Translations under genes and position numbers: made by a program
From: Oscillospiraceae bacterium
GTDB lineage: Bacteria; Bacillota_A; Clostridia; Oscillospirales; CAG-272
NCBI GenBank assembly: GCA_015063445.1
Contig: SVUD01000004.1
Location: forward strand, 1-64,000
Direction: 5' to 3'
DNA: 64,000 nucleotides
The notes under the pieces: model-generated
Told to the model about the DNA's origin: nothing
The model's input: the letters and a program-made list of their open reading frames with translations, nothing else
The model's database searches: none
Shown: one piece after another, positions 63,979 to 64,000 of the stretch
Layout of the letters: each line of letters starts with the position of its first letter
Numbering within the stretch: position 1 is the first letter of the stretch

Positions 63979-64000
63979 TCCTTTGCTAAACGCAAAAATT

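Noticed and set aside
1..64000. CRISPR array, insertion sequence or prophage
   Set aside because: No regularly spaced repeats, transposase, integrase or phage structural gene can be found in either strand.

Overview
The window reads as a chromosomal segment of an anaerobic, probably spore-forming Bacillota (Clostridia). The main reasons are a recognisable spoIIR, a divergent glycyl radical enzyme, Shine-Dalgarno sites of the AGGAGG type before almost every gene, many TTGACA-17-TATAAT type promoters, and housekeeping blocks in Firmicutes-like order (tig/clpP/clpX and lepB-rbgA-rnhB-yraN). The lineage is inferred from gene content only; I cannot name a genus. No phage, insertion sequence, CRISPR array or conjugative module is visible.

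Layout. 0-0.7 kb: an intact tRNA-Lys and, just upstream in the same transcript, a second tRNA-Lys copy broken in its T-loop by about 93 bases, behind a consensus promoter. 0.7-6.2 kb: a small orphan gene and the first of three giant secreted paralogues. 6.4-16.3 kb: housekeeping genes (tyrS, an MBL hydrolase, galM, a P-loop kinase, smpB, spoIIR, ansA, fba, a cupin, serS, a guanylate-kinase relative). 16.3-17.1 kb: an almost gene-free gap with one promoter and one tiny hydrophobic ORF. 17.1-27.1 kb: two more giant secreted paralogues in tandem. 27.4-32.4 kb: two unknown polytopic membrane proteins downstream of secA. 32.6-36.8 kb: trmL, an ATP-grasp ligase and a frameshifted Mur ligase, then an iron-sulfur flavoprotein. 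36.9-40.3 kb: two COG0523 (CobW-type) metal GTPases, one with a large His/Cys repeat and one carrying a YcgQ-like tail, then an AraC regulator. 40.4-50.7 kb: clpX, clpP, tig, a phosphoesterase, DUF1540, thrC, yraN, rnhB, rbgA, lepB, rplS and a HIT protein. 50.7-54.8 kb: FkbM methyltransferase, a U32 protein, uppP, ung. 54.9-58.8 kb: an XRE repressor divergent from a membrane protein and a 970-residue secreted two-peptidase cell-wall enzyme, with twin operators between them. 59.0-64 kb: rpsT, yidD, an AraC regulator divergent from a glycyl radical enzyme, and an SGNH hydrolase.

A recurring theme is export and the cell surface: secA, lepB (with a very long acidic N-terminal tail), yidD and tig sit in the same 64 kb as three proteins of 1620-1680 residues with signal peptides and beta-helix-like repeats, plus a cell-wall hydrolase and several envelope-precursor genes (uppP and the ATP-grasp/Mur ligase pair). 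The best candidates for undescribed biology are the giant exoprotein family, the operator-controlled XRE/membrane/NlpC-M23 module, the COG0523 pair, the interrupted tRNA-Lys copy, and an independent promoter-to-terminator transcript ahead of the P-loop kinase. Gene functions are read from protein motifs by eye; no database search was run.
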